Positions 43,494 to 53,988 are shown, numbered from the stretch's first letter. The stretch: 64,000 bases of DNA from Gillisella taibaishanensis (GCF_001938985.1 NZ_MKIN01000021.1:248001-312000); one strand, 5' to 3'. Program-made: numbers and translations. The notes: a model not told the origin generated them from the letters alone.

Positions 43494-45182
43494 TCAAACC
43501 GCAAGCCGCTGTTCTCCCTCGCCTAACGCGGCGTCGCCTGTGCAGAAGCGTTCGAGCGCGGTCCAGCCTTGTTCAAAATACCGATCTTCGCCCGAGAACT
43601 GATAGCGGTCTTCGGCCAGGAGGCGTTGCAGCATATAAGGCAGCAGCGCGTCGCCGCCTTCGGCCAGCGCCGTCAGCGTGCAACAGGAAACGCCGTAGAG
43701 CCTCGCAAATTGGGCACCGGCATTGACCGCTTCCGGCCGCTCACCTTGTCTAAGCGCCAAGAGCGCCATCATCCCCTCTTCCAGTGCGGTCAGGCGGGTT
43801 TCCGCCTGCTGCAGGGCTGAGACCACATCGTCGGCGCCCGGGAAGACGGAGGCAAAGCGGCTATGCAAACCGGGCAGCAGATCCGTCAGCGGCTCGCCGG
43901 CTCGGTTGACCATCGGCACTTTCGACAGCGCCATTGGCGGGCAAGGCGTTGCCGGCGAAAGCTCGCTGCGCAACTGGGAAAACAGCGCATCGGCCAGGGT
44001 CGGCTCCAGCTTGGTGCGGCGCTTGGCAAGGCTCGGCAATTGATTGGCGAGAATGCCGAGATTGACCTGCGGATTGATGTCCATGTACTGCGCCACCTCA
44101 GCGTCGCGCCGCCATTTTTGCAGGATTGCCGTCACAGGCTCGTCCGCCAGAACGGAGCGAGCACCAAGAGCCGCCATCAGGCTCTCAAAGATCCTGGTGC
44201 TGAATTCCTGGGCGATCTGCTTGGCAACGGCCGCAGCCACTGGAAAATGCTGCGGCCGGAAAGAAGCAAAGCGTGCCGCCGAGCGGGCGACGGCATCCAT
44301 TACCCGGTAATCGGCATAGGCCCCCGCGAGCAGCATTTTCTGGTGCGGATGGCCGCCATTGTCCTGCCCGACGATTTCGGCCTGCACGAGCTTCAGCGCA
44401 TTCTCGCAGGGTCCGAGCATGGCGCCTATCGACAGCAGCTTGATGACGGATTCCGCCCGGAATACCAGCTCGATCCCCTCGCCCTCGCCGCCGATGCGGT
44501 TGGCGGCGTTGACGCAGACCAGATCGAGATCGACATCGGCAACATCGATGCCACGCATGCCTGTCAGTTCGGCTCTCGGATGCGGCTGGGTGGATTCGAA
44601 CTGCGGCTGGCGGTCGACCATGAACAGCGAGAAGGCCGCCGGGCCATCGGCGCCGGTCCTGGCCAGCAGCACCAGCGCCCGTCCCCGCTCCGCCTGGCCC
44701 ACAAGCCATTTGCGGCCGTTGACGATGTACCAATCCGTTTCGCCCTGGCGCTCGGCCGTCGTTGCATTGCGCATCAGGTCGCTGCGGATGCCGGGCTCGT
44801 TGACGGCAAGACCAACGGTCTGGCCGGCGAGCAGCCAGTTCGACAGCATCTGGCGCTGGGCCTCGCTGCCGGCGATGTCGAGCACGGAAATCGAGCCGAT
44901 CGAATACATCATCCGTGGCATGAGCGAGGGATTGCGCCCGGCCAGAAGCCGGGCGAGGCTGAGAATGGCTTCCAGATCGACCAGTTCCCCGCCGGTGTGC
45001 CAGGCGGCGGGGATGAGTTGGCGCACAAAGCCGGTGGCGTCCAGCGCCGCCGCCTGCTGGTCGAGACGGTCGCCGACAAGGTCAGCCTTGACGGCGGTTG
45101 CGTAGGAAAACGGCTGCTCGTCCTGCAGGGGATCGCCGAGCACGGCCTGCAACTTGTCGAAATAGCTATCGGTTCTGGTCAT
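43494..45182 (-). CDS. Acyl-CoA dehydrogenase-like flavoprotein in lipid-synthase operon
   Basis: The 562-residue protein is recognisable as acyl-CoA dehydrogenase family from GQTVGLAVNEPGIRSDLMRN, WYIVNGRKWLVGQAERGRALVLLARTG and LTGMRGIDVADVDLDLVCV (middle domain). A C-terminal extension of roughly 150 residues exceeds the usual 380-residue family length. ATG 45182 overlaps the PfaD stop by ATGA, so it is coupled to the enoyl reductase. A dehydrogenase could introduce a double bond into an ACP- or CoA-bound chain made by the synthase. That role is inference; similar proteins also dehydrogenate aminoacyl-ACPs. Confidence 0.82.
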   Translation of the reverse strand: MTRTDSYFDKLQAVLGDPLQDEQPFSYATAVKADLVGDRLDQQAAALDATGFVRQLIPAAWHTGGELVDLEAILSLARLLAGRNPSLMPRMMYSIGSISVLDIAGSEAQRQMLSNWLLAGQTVGLAVNEPGIRSDLMRNATTAERQGETDWYIVNGRKWLVGQAERGRALVLLARTGADGPAAFSLFMVDRQPQFESTQPHPRAELTGMRGIDVADVDLDLVCVNAANRIGGEGEGIELVFRAESVIKLLSIGAMLGPCENALKLVQAEIVGQDNGGHPHQKMLLAGAYADYRVMDAVARSAARFASFRPQHFPVAAAVAKQIAQEFSTRIFESLMAALGARSVLADEPVTAILQKWRRDAEVAQYMDINPQVNLGILANQLPSLAKRRTKLEPTLADALFSQLRSELSPATPCPPMALSKVPMVNRAGEPLTDLLPGLHSRFASVFPGADDVVSALQQAETRLTALEEGMMALLALRQGERPEAVNAGAQFARLYGVSCCTLTALAEGGDALLPYMLQRLLAEDRYQFSGEDRYFEQGWTALERFCTGDAALGEGEQRLAV

Positions 45183-46759
45183 AGCGGCGCGATCTCGTAG
45201 GATAGAGGGGTCGGGAACCGAATGCCGGCCATGGCGAGCCAGTGCAGCCGGGTTTCAAACGCCGCGCCCTGCAGCAGGTGAAGGGCGACATCCACCACAT
45301 GCCGGCCTTCCGGCTGCTCCAGATAAGAGCCGGCGGTCCAGTCGTTGAAGTCACCGATCGCCGGTCCGCTCCAGATCTGGTAATCCATCTGCCGGCTCTC
45401 GTCGCCGGCATTGGCCCAATGGGAGGCCTTGCCAAGATAGGCACGGAATACCAGCGCCATCTTGCGCTTCGGATCGGCCTCGGCTTCGGTGACCTGTTTC
45501 GGGTCGCGGCCGATGAAATAATCGGCGGTCATCTGCCAGACTTCGGCGAGGCTCTGCTTGAACAGCTTCTGCTCCAGCTCCTGCACGACAGATGCGGGCA
45601 GTGCCTCAAGACTGTCATAGCGGCGATAGAGATCGTAGAGCATTTTGGCACGGCTGGCGAACAACGTGCCGCGCTTCAAAACCTGCAATTCCACCCCGAG
45701 CTCGAACATGTCGGCAGCCGGCGCCATGGTCGTGTCGGCAAAGCTGCATTTGGCAAGCAGTGCGCGTACCGCCGGCGATGAGCCGGATTCCTGGCAGGCC
45801 TGGTTGACCGAGCCGGTCACGATATAGGCAGCACCCGCCGCAAAGGCGGCGGCAACTGCCTTGGGCGAGCCGAGACCCCCGCCGACGCCAATACGGATCG
45901 GCCTGGCATAACCGTTCTTCGCTGCCACCCGTTCGGCCTGCCGCAGCAGGATCGGCAGCAGCACGACCAGCGGTCTGCGGTCGGTATGGCCGCCGGAATC
46001 GGCCTCGGCGGTAATGTCGTCGGCCATCGGCACCAGCCGCGCAAGCTCGGCCTGTTCGGCCGTGATCGCGCCTTGGGCCAGTAGCTTGGCAAGCACGGCT
46101 TCGGACGCCGGCTCCATGAACACGGAGGCGACTTCCGGGCGCGAAACCTTGGCAATCAGCCGGTGGGCGACCACAATCGCGCCGTCTGCCGTGCGCGATA
46201 GTCCGAGTGCCCGGTAGCGCACCAGTGCTGGCGTCATGCCCATGAAGGCCGAGGCTTCGACAATGGTGACGCCGTAGCGCAGGAGAATATCGATCAACCC
46301 GTTTTCCATGGCCGGTTCGCTCGGGCTATGGATCAGGTTGACGGCAAACGGTGCGCCATTGACGGCAGAGGTGATCTTGGCAAGCGCCTTGTCCACCTGT
46401 TCCAGCCGCACGCCACCGGCGCCGTAGCTTGCCAAGAGCCCTTGGTTTGCCAGTGCGATCACCAGATCGGCAGAGGCGATGCCATTGGCCATGGCGCCGG
46501 CCATATAGGGATAGCGCACGCCGTAATCTCTGAGAAAGGCGGGATTGCCGAGCCCACTCGCCGGCAGCGCCGGATAGTGGCAGAGCGTGGCGACCCCTGC
46601 CGGTACCGGATCGATGGCCCCGGTCACGCCCAGCTTTGCGCCATCGCTGACGATGGAGCCGGGCCGGTCGAGCTGCTGCAAGTGTCGGCGGATGGAGACG
46701 GCATCCCAGACGATGGCGGGAATGGCGTCCTTGTCGTGAATTCGTGCATTGATCGTCAT
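45179..46759 (-). CDS. pfaD: PfaD-family trans-acting enoyl reductase
   Basis: The roughly 526-residue FMN TIM-barrel protein belongs to the 2-nitropropane-dioxygenase/PfaD group that supplies enoyl reduction to PUFA synthases. Visible are YPYMAGAMANGIASADLVIALANQG, the FMN-region PFAVNLIHSP, IRIGVGGGLGSPKAVAAAFAAGAAYIVTGSVNQACQESG and the characteristic DTTMAPAADMFELGVELQVLKRGTLF. ATG 46759 has AGGAGG 7 bases upstream. It lies 11 bases after the PfaC-like gene. Confidence 0.93.
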   Translation of the reverse strand: MTINARIHDKDAIPAIVWDAVSIRRHLQQLDRPGSIVSDGAKLGVTGAIDPVPAGVATLCHYPALPASGLGNPAFLRDYGVRYPYMAGAMANGIASADLVIALANQGLLASYGAGGVRLEQVDKALAKITSAVNGAPFAVNLIHSPSEPAMENGLIDILLRYGVTIVEASAFMGMTPALVRYRALGLSRTADGAIVVAHRLIAKVSRPEVASVFMEPASEAVLAKLLAQGAITAEQAELARLVPMADDITAEADSGGHTDRRPLVVLLPILLRQAERVAAKNGYARPIRIGVGGGLGSPKAVAAAFAAGAAYIVTGSVNQACQESGSSPAVRALLAKCSFADTTMAPAADMFELGVELQVLKRGTLFASRAKMLYDLYRRYDSLEALPASVVQELEQKLFKQSLAEVWQMTADYFIGRDPKQVTEAEADPKRKMALVFRAYLGKASHWANAGDESRQMDYQIWSGPAIGDFNDWTAGSYLEQPEGRHVVDVALHLLQGAAFETRLHWLAMAGIRFPTPLSYEIAPL

Positions 46760-46770
46760 CACATATCCTC

Positions 46771-49700
46771 CTAGGCAGCCTTGATGGAAATGCTCATCGA
46801 CAAGGCTTCGTAGATACGCAGCCGGTCGTTGAACAAATCGGTATCGGCGATCACCACCAAGCCCTGGTCCTCGCGGCGGATTTCCTTGATATGCACTTCG
46901 AGATTCATGTGCTTGTCGGTGCGCTGCAACTGGCCGCGGTAGCGCCAGACAACAGGCACGCCGACGGCGATGCCAAAGCGCGGGTTTTCGATGCCCGCAT
47001 CAAGGCCGGCGCGGATTGCGAACAACTGCATGGATTGCAGGATTGCCTCCAGGCCGAGCGAACCGGGCATGACCGGATCGCGGTGGAAGTGGTTGGTGAA
47101 ATACCACTCGCCGGCATGGATCGCCCGCTCGCCCTTGACATAGCCCAGCCCGAACTTGCCGCCTTCGCGGGCAATCGTCGCCTTGTGGAGCAGGCGGAAG
47201 CGATGGCCGGGCGGCAGGCGCCAATAAGGCTTGTCCTGACTGCCCTCGAACAGACCGGCGGAGGTCGGGTTTAGGAGATCGATCTCTTCGGTCTTGGCGC
47301 CGTTGTCCTCCAGCCAGAAGCGGCTGAGCTTGCCCTGGTCGAGGCCAAGCTGGTTTTCCAGTGCTTTCGCCGTGAAGTAACCGAAGGAGGACTGGCCCTG
47401 GTAGAAAGGCTGACCATCGACCTTCAGATTGAAGTCGAAACTCTGCAGGATCGAATCCGGCACCAAGGCATTGCTGAGCAGTTTCTGGCTGTGGCGGATC
47501 GTCGTGCCGCGCACATCGGGATCGGAGAGATAGACCGCCGTGCCATCGAGATTGCGGATCGAATATTCCCGGTCAGGATATTTCAGTGTCGGTCCCAGCG
47601 CATAGCCATTGAGGATTGCCGCCTGCAGCGCCGATTCCAGCACCACGAAATTCGGAATGTGCGGGTGGCTGTTCTCCTTGAAATACCAGCTGTCGGCGGC
47701 GGCATCGTATTCCGTATCCATGACGGCGCCGACCTTGATGTCGTTGCGCTTGCCCGTCGTTTCCAGGCAGCGGTCGACGAACTGGAAGCAGCCGTTCGGG
47801 ATATGCGGTCCCCGCAGCTTTTCGCCATAGATGGCAAATTCCGGCCCGAGACCTATGCGCAGCTCGCCCTTGGCGGCGTGATGCATGCTGAGTTCGTTCA
47901 ACACCACCTTTTCGCCGTCCTTAGTCTTGCGGCCGCTGAACCAGTTGGGGTCGCCGAAGCTGGGCTCGATAGATGCGCCGGGCTTTTCCACGACCTGCAG
48001 GCCGAGATTGTGCAGCCGCACCAGTGCCTTGCCCTCGTCGTCATAGACGATCACGTCTGCAACCACGTAAGGCCGGGGCAGCAGGCCGCTTTCCTGGATA
48101 TAGAGCTTGTAATGCACTTTCTTGATCGCGCCCGGGATGTCGCGCGGCACGGTGATATGGCTGCGGGCCGTGATCTGCATGGACCGGTCGGTGACGGGCT
48201 CGAAGACGCCATCGGCAAAGCAATGGTGCATGCCATTGGCGATCAGATAGACCTTGAGCAGCTGGGTGGCACCTTCTGCGACCAGCGAACCCGGCACGAC
48301 CGGATCGTCGACAAAATGGGCGTTGTAATACCAGCCAGTGGCATCAAAGCTCTTCTCGGCCTCGACCACATAATGCTCGCCCTGCCAGGAGCCCAGATTG
48401 GTGACCCGGTCGACCATTAGCAGCATTTCCGGCGGCAGGGCGATCGAGGTGCCGCTTTCGGGATGTTGGAACCGGAGGCCGAACACATCGGCGATCCTGC
48501 CCTCGGACAGCGCGACGAGATCGGCTTTCTCCAGCGTCTCACGGCTGCGCGGCAGGAGCGGCTTGACCAGTTCCAAGGGGGCTGCCGGAGCCTGCTTGAT
48601 CAGCACACCACCATTGGCCTTAAGCTCGTCCGGGGAGAAAAAGCCGGCACAACCGTTCTTCAGTTCGAACAGCTTTTCGCTGCCGACATAGGCGTCATAG
48701 CTGAAGAAGAAGACAAGACCATCGCCCTGCCAGACGAAGCGCTCGATGACGATGTCGAAGCGCAGCGTATCACCGGCACGTGGCAGCCGGCCCATGAACT
48801 TCAACTGGCCATCGAGAAGCCGGTATTTGCGCACGCCCTTGTTCTTGAAATCGATGCCGAGCAGTGCCACCAGCAGCAGCACCGCCTGTCCGGATTCCGA
48901 GGCAACGCCGGGAGACATCTGGCCGTCAGTGAGATACCAGGCATCAGCAGGAATATCGTATTCCGTCACCATCGAGCAGCGTTCGTATTTACCGAATTCC
49001 GCCGTGGTGCTGATAACGCGGGAGACGAAGAAATAGGGTGGCGCCGGCAGCCGGACCCGCACCGGATTGGCATCGATCGAGGCAAATTGCGGGCCGAGGA
49101 CATCGGCAACCTTGCCGGTCGCGTAGGTCAGCAGGTCTTGTTCGTCGAACAGCCAGCCTTTGTCCTGCTTTTCGCTCCGCGCTACGGCCGCTGCCTGAGC
49201 AACCGGTACAGGCGCGACCGGAGCCGGAGGCACTACCACCGGGCTTGCCGCAACGGGTGCCGGACGCGGCCGCTCGATTTCCACCACGGGTGCTGCGTCG
49301 ATGGTCGGGCCCTTGGCCGTGCTGCGGCGTTCGCCGATAGCGACGGTGGAGGCGGTTGCGTGCTGGCGCCAGAGGCTGACCAGATCGGACTGAGTTTGCA
49401 GGAAAGTCTGGTGGCCGAGCCGCTGGCGCTGCAGGAAGGCTTCCACGGCCTGTGCAATGCGCTCGGACTGATCCTGGCTGACGGTGGTGTTCTTGGCCAT
49501 GACGGGGTGTTCCGCTTCGACAGAGTTCAGGGAAAGGGGGACGAGAGCCGGCGCAGCCGTGGCCGGCTCAAGGGCTAGATCAGCGTCAACCGCGTAAGCA
49601 TCGAGCGGTGCTTCGATCTCGGCAGCAGCCTCGACGTGCGCTGGCATCTGGATGTCCGGCAAAGCCACGGTTTCCACAGGCAGATCGGCACCGGCATGAT

Positions 49701-52700
49701 CAGGGGCGCCAACCGGTGCAGTCGTCGACAGACCAGCGGCCAGGAAGGCCGGTGTTGGGCCCCAGACCACCGAAGGGATCGTCGGGGCGTTAGGCTGGCT
49801 TGCCGTCGCAACTGTAATGGGCCTCACTGTCAGAGGCCTTGCGGTTTCGCTGGCCGTGGCATGCAGCGGCTTGCCGCCCGGTTGCAGGCTGATGACGGTC
49901 TTTGAGCGAGGAGCCGGCTCCGCCGGGACAAGGCTTGTGAGATCGACGACAACGCCGTGCGACACCAGCCGCGCCAAGGCCGCCAGCAGGCTGCGGCCAT
50001 CTTCGGCCCCGCGCTGGTTGAGATTGATCGACAGATGATCGCGTCCGGCAAGGCAAGCGCCAACCCAGCGGGCGCAGGTGGCGGACGGGCCGCATTCGAT
50101 GAAGATGCGGTAGCCGTCATCATAGGCCTTGTCGACCAACCGGGCAAAATCCACCTGCTGGCACATGACATCGGTAATGGTGCGCGACAGGCCCTCGCGG
50201 CTGAAATCGCTCATCAGTCCATAGGTCGATGTCGTGTAGAGCTGCAGCCCCTCAGGCGGCGCGAAGGTCGGATGATCGTGCAGGGCCGAGATATGATCCG
50301 CCACCCGCCGCAGCAACGGCACATGCAGCACATGCGAGACCGGACTGCGATAGGCGGCATAACCGGCAAGCTGCTTGACCACGGCACTGACGCCATCAGG
50401 CAGGCCGGCAATCATCACTTCCTTCAGTCCGTTGACATGCGTCACGAACACATCCGTGCGCGCATCGACCGCAGCCCGGACCTCTTCGACCGGCGCCAGC
50501 AACACATGCGCCGCCCAGACCTTGGTGTCACGCACATCCGCCGGCAGGTCGAAACTGTCGCGCACCACCTGGCGTGGGCCGCCGATGAAGGTTTCAAACA
50601 GTGGCAGATCGTTGCGCATCCCATGCTGATCGATCGGCCAAATGCCGTTGGCGAAGAGCATGCTGACTTCGCCCATGGAATAACCGAGCGCGCCTTCAGC
50701 CCGCACGCCGAAGCGCTCCCGCAGCAGCGCCGTGTAGATCAGCGCGAAGCCGACGCCGGTCTTCATCATTGCAGCGATATCCTGCTGCATGCCCTCTTCG
50801 GCCTGCATCAGCCGCGTCGTCGTGTCCTGACCCGGCTTGTGGCGAGGATAAAGCTGGTCGTGGCAGAGCACACCCGCCGGATCTTCGACGGTCGTCTCAA
50901 AAGCCCTCAAACTGTCGGGGTAATGACGCAGCAACGTGCGGCCGAGATGCGGGAAGCTGTTGAAACCGCCGGGATACATGAAGGCGATTTTGCCAGCATT
51001 GCCGAGCGGTTTGTCGGTGAAATAGCTGCCGGCCGGGGTCTGGAATTCGGCGCCAGAGCTGTCGCGCAGGAATTTCTGCGCCTGGCGTGCCTCGGTGAGC
51101 AGATGCACGCCGTCGCGGCCAGAAAGTACCAGCACTCGCCCCTGCGGACCAACGCCGCCTTGCGCGCCTTGACGCCGAAGCGCGTCCACCTGCAAGGCTT
51201 GCCAGGCCGCGCCCTGTTCAAGCGCGGCGATCACCGTATCGAGCACCGCAGACAGCGCCGCACGGCTTTCGGCCATAACAGGCAGGAAGGGCGGCAAATC
51301 GGTTTCCGGCTGGCGCACCACCTCGGCGCTTGCCTCCGTCAACCGGAAGGCGGCGTAACTGCCGAACGGGCCGACCGCGCCAACGCCGGCGCTTAAAGGT
51401 CGGCTTCGTTCCGCGCGCAACCACGGCACACTCTCCGCCAGAAGCCCGAGACCGGCCTGATCGACCGCCGTGACCAATTCGCTGTTGGCCAGCGCCTCCA
51501 GCCAAGTGGGCGGTGTCGCAGGCAGATAGCGACCGGAGAGGCAAAGTGCTGCGCGGATCAGCGCCGCCATCGGCTGGGCAACCTTACAGTGGCCGCTGAC
51601 ATGCTCGACACCGCTGACGACAGCACCGGGCGCATGTGACGCAACCGCCACCAGTTCCGCGCCAAGGCCGCCGACCCTGCCGGCCATGTCGATGAGATCG
51701 AGCCGGTAGCCATCGGCAATGGCGCCGAGCGCTACCCCTGCCGCATCGCCGGCACTGGAGTGGCTGATGGCGATCCGGTCGAGCACGGCGTAAGGGGCCG
51801 CCGTGGCTTCGACATTTGCCGGTGCCAAAACGATCGCACCAGCGCCGTCGCCAAGCGAGATCGAGGCATCAGGCGTTCCGGCCTGTTCCAGAGCATAGGC
51901 CTCTAGCCCGGCATTGAGATCGACAGCCACCACAAGGGCGGCTTCCGCCTTGCCGTCGGCCATCATCAGGCCGGCCTGTTCCACTGCATAGGCAACGCCA
52001 AGCATACCTGCCGACAGAGTGAAGACCGGGCCGGTGAAATTCCACTGCGAGGCGATGCGGCTGGCACAGATATTGCCGATATAGCTGGTGATTTCAGTCG
52101 AACGCAGCGGCCCGAGCACGGCGCTCTTGCAGGCCTCGATCAGTGCCTGACGCTCGCCGGCATCGAGTTCGACACCCTGGCGAGCCAGCGCCTTGTCGAT
52201 CCAGTCAGGCACCAGGGTGCGGCCACGACGCAGATGGGCGCTGAGGTCGAGTTCCAATACCACGAGCACGGCAACGGGCCGGGCCGCGCGCTTTTCGCCA
52301 ACCTGGCCGAAGCCGGCATCGATCAGCGCCTCATTAGCCACCTTCAGCACGAGACCTTGCTGGGCATTGAAAGCCTCGGTCTCGGCGGGCGGAATGCGGT
52401 TGCGCAGGAAATCGATGTCATAGCTGTCGATGCAGGCCTGCGGCGGGGCGCTATCGGCTGAGGGCGCACCGCGCCAGCGGCGGCTGGACGGTGCAGACCA
52501 GGCAGGGTTCCCGCCAAAAGAGGCTGCCTCGAAGGCTTTGAGGCTGGCAGCACCTCCATAATGAGCGGCCATGCCTCGGATTTCGAGCGGCGGCGGCTGC
52601 AGCGCACCGTCTGCGGGCGCAGCATGGCTGGTCCGGTCGTCGGAGACGACCATATGCGCATTGGTGCCGCCGAAACCGAAGGCGGAAATCGCAGCGCGGC

Positions 52701-53988
52701 GCTGACCGACCGGCGTCGGCCAAGCCTGGTTTTCGACCACCAGTTGGCGTTCCATGCCCGGCGCTTCGATGCTCTGTTGCACCTGGCCAACGCCCGGCGT
52801 GGCCGGGATCGTGCCTTCCTGCATGGCCAGGATGACCTTGGCGAGACTGCTCATGCCTGCCACGGTCAGCAGGTGACCGACATTGGCCTTGACGGAGCCG
52901 ATCAGCGGAAAATGCTGCGCATCGGCGCCGAAGAAGCGTTGCAGCGAGGTCAGTTCCGTGCGGTCGCCGAGTGGCGTGCCGGTTGCGTGGCATTCGACAT
53001 AGTCGATTTCGCTAGGCTGCACCGTGGTGCGGGCATAGGCGCGCTGATAGGCAAGACGCTGACCATCGGCGTTGGGCACCAGCATATGCTGGCCCGTGCC
53101 GTCATTGGAGAGGCCGACGCTCTCAATGATCGCCAGGATGCGGTCGCCATCGCGCAGCGCATCGTCCAGCCGGCGCAGCACCACGACGCTTGCCCCTTGG
53201 CCGGTGACAATGCCGTCCGACCTGTTGTCGAAAGGCTGGCTGACGCCGTTGTTGGGGAAGGCCCCAAGGTCGCCGAAGGAGACATGGATCAGCCAGGGGT
53301 CTGGCAAGCAGATGCCGCCGGCCAGCATCGCATCCGCCTGGCCGCTGCGCAGATAGGCGGAGGCGAGTTCGATGGCATAAAGCGAGGAAGAGCAGGCCGC
53401 ATCGAGGCTGAAGCTCGGGCCGCCGAGCGACAGACCGCGCGTGACGGAATGGATGCCGTCCGCGCTCAGTACGCCATGCTCGGCTTTCGGCGGATGCAAG
53501 GCATTGTCCGTCAGTGCGCCCTGCGCAAGGCCAAAGCCTTCTTCGAGACCGGCAGCCAACTCCCGTTCCCATACCGGCACGACCGCATTGTTGGAGGCGA
53601 AGGTCGGGAAGGTGTAATTGCCGAGCACCAGACCGACGCGGCCAAGATCGACCCGCTCGCCGAGCTGGCTTTCCTGGAGTGCCTCCTGCGCCACCCGGCG
53701 GGCGAGCTGCCAGGGCAGGTCCAGCTGCCAGGAGCGGCCATCGGTTTCGCCGGTCGCTGCGGCCACGTCGCCGATCAAGGTGTCGAGATCAATGAAGCCG
53801 CCGCGGCGCCAGCGCACCTGATCGACATCGGCAAGATTGTCTTCAAGAAAGAACGGATCGATCCTGAAGTCCTGGACCCCGCCCGTGGAGCGGGAGTCCT
53901 GTTTTGCGAGAAGATTGCGCCAATAGCTATCGAGGTCGTTGGCACCCGGAAAGCAGAGCGACAGGGCAGTGATGGCGATCCGGCTCAT
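46771..53988 (-). CDS. pfaC: PfaC-like multidomain PUFA/secondary-lipid synthase (KS-CLF-AT-DH-DH)
   Basis: The 2405-residue megasynthase opens with a ketosynthase (1-450) having Cys199 in LDAACSSS, His334 in HATGT and His372 in GHLLTVAG. A second KS fold (about 515-890) has LSAGMLG where the active Cys should be, so it is a chain-length-factor-like domain. An acyltransferase (about 1000-1320) has Ser1104 in ALGYSMGE. After an Ala/Pro linker come four hotdog units: near 1690 (MSPGVASES, no His), 1890 (HFVDDPVVPGS, active), 2113 (HPHIPNFVVLES, degenerate) and 2300 (HFHRDPVMPGS, active). These make two FabA-like double-hotdog dehydratases. There is no C-terminal glycerophosphate acyltransferase. 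It overlaps pfaA by ATGA. Confidence 0.92.
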   Translation of the reverse strand: MSRIAITALSLCFPGANDLDSYWRNLLAKQDSRSTGGVQDFRIDPFFLEDNLADVDQVRWRRGGFIDLDTLIGDVAAATGETDGRSWQLDLPWQLARRVAQEALQESQLGERVDLGRVGLVLGNYTFPTFASNNAVVPVWERELAAGLEEGFGLAQGALTDNALHPPKAEHGVLSADGIHSVTRGLSLGGPSFSLDAACSSSLYAIELASAYLRSGQADAMLAGGICLPDPWLIHVSFGDLGAFPNNGVSQPFDNRSDGIVTGQGASVVVLRRLDDALRDGDRILAIIESVGLSNDGTGQHMLVPNADGQRLAYQRAYARTTVQPSEIDYVECHATGTPLGDRTELTSLQRFFGADAQHFPLIGSVKANVGHLLTVAGMSSLAKVILAMQEGTIPATPGVGQVQQSIEAPGMERQLVVENQAWPTPVGQRRAAISAFGFGGTNAHMVVSDDRTSHAAPADGALQPPPLEIRGMAAHYGGAASLKAFEAASFGGNPAWSAPSSRRWRGAPSADSAPPQACIDSYDIDFLRNRIPPAETEAFNAQQGLVLKVANEALIDAGFGQVGEKRAARPVAVLVVLELDLSAHLRRGRTLVPDWIDKALARQGVELDAGERQALIEACKSAVLGPLRSTEITSYIGNICASRIASQWNFTGPVFTLSAGMLGVAYAVEQAGLMMADGKAEAALVVAVDLNAGLEAYALEQAGTPDASISLGDGAGAIVLAPANVEATAAPYAVLDRIAISHSSAGDAAGVALGAIADGYRLDLIDMAGRVGGLGAELVAVASHAPGAVVSGVEHVSGHCKVAQPMAALIRAALCLSGRYLPATPPTWLEALANSELVTAVDQAGLGLLAESVPWLRAERSRPLSAGVGAVGPFGSYAAFRLTEASAEVVRQPETDLPPFLPVMAESRAALSAVLDTVIAALEQGAAWQALQVDALRRQGAQGGVGPQGRVLVLSGRDGVHLLTEARQAQKFLRDSSGAEFQTPAGSYFTDKPLGNAGKIAFMYPGGFNSFPHLGRTLLRHYPDSLRAFETTVEDPAGVLCHDQLYPRHKPGQDTTTRLMQAEEGMQQDIAAMMKTGVGFALIYTALLRERFGVRAEGALGYSMGEVSMLFANGIWPIDQHGMRNDLPLFETFIGGPRQVVRDSFDLPADVRDTKVWAAHVLLAPVEEVRAAVDARTDVFVTHVNGLKEVMIAGLPDGVSAVVKQLAGYAAYRSPVSHVLHVPLLRRVADHISALHDHPTFAPPEGLQLYTTSTYGLMSDFSREGLSRTITDVMCQQVDFARLVDKAYDDGYRIFIECGPSATCARWVGACLAGRDHLSINLNQRGAEDGRSLLAALARLVSHGVVVDLTSLVPAEPAPRSKTVISLQPGGKPLHATASETARPLTVRPITVATASQPNAPTIPSVVWGPTPAFLAAGLSTTAPVGAPDHAGADLPVETVALPDIQMPAHVEAAAEIEAPLDAYAVDADLALEPATAAPALVPLSLNSVEAEHPVMAKNTTVSQDQSERIAQAVEAFLQRQRLGHQTFLQTQSDLVSLWRQHATASTVAIGERRSTAKGPTIDAAPVVEIERPRPAPVAASPVVVPPAPVAPVPVAQAAAVARSEKQDKGWLFDEQDLLTYATGKVADVLGPQFASIDANPVRVRLPAPPYFFVSRVISTTAEFGKYERCSMVTEYDIPADAWYLTDGQMSPGVASESGQAVLLLVALLGIDFKNKGVRKYRLLDGQLKFMGRLPRAGDTLRFDIVIERFVWQGDGLVFFFSYDAYVGSEKLFELKNGCAGFFSPDELKANGGVLIKQAPAAPLELVKPLLPRSRETLEKADLVALSEGRIADVFGLRFQHPESGTSIALPPEMLLMVDRVTNLGSWQGEHYVVEAEKSFDATGWYYNAHFVDDPVVPGSLVAEGATQLLKVYLIANGMHHCFADGVFEPVTDRSMQITARSHITVPRDIPGAIKKVHYKLYIQESGLLPRPYVVADVIVYDDEGKALVRLHNLGLQVVEKPGASIEPSFGDPNWFSGRKTKDGEKVVLNELSMHHAAKGELRIGLGPEFAIYGEKLRGPHIPNGCFQFVDRCLETTGKRNDIKVGAVMDTEYDAAADSWYFKENSHPHIPNFVVLESALQAAILNGYALGPTLKYPDREYSIRNLDGTAVYLSDPDVRGTTIRHSQKLLSNALVPDSILQSFDFNLKVDGQPFYQGQSSFGYFTAKALENQLGLDQGKLSRFWLEDNGAKTEEIDLLNPTSAGLFEGSQDKPYWRLPPGHRFRLLHKATIAREGGKFGLGYVKGERAIHAGEWYFTNHFHRDPVMPGSLGLEAILQSMQLFAIRAGLDAGIENPRFGIAVGVPVVWRYRGQLQRTDKHMNLEVHIKEIRREDQGLVVIADTDLFNDRLRIYEALSMSISIKAA

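Noticed and set aside
43863..45200. 445-codon plus-strand open frame
   Set aside because: Antisense to the intact acyl-CoA dehydrogenase-like gene.
49957..51396. 479-codon plus-strand open frame
   Set aside because: Antisense to the AT region of the PfaC-like gene; no ribosome site or family resemblance.
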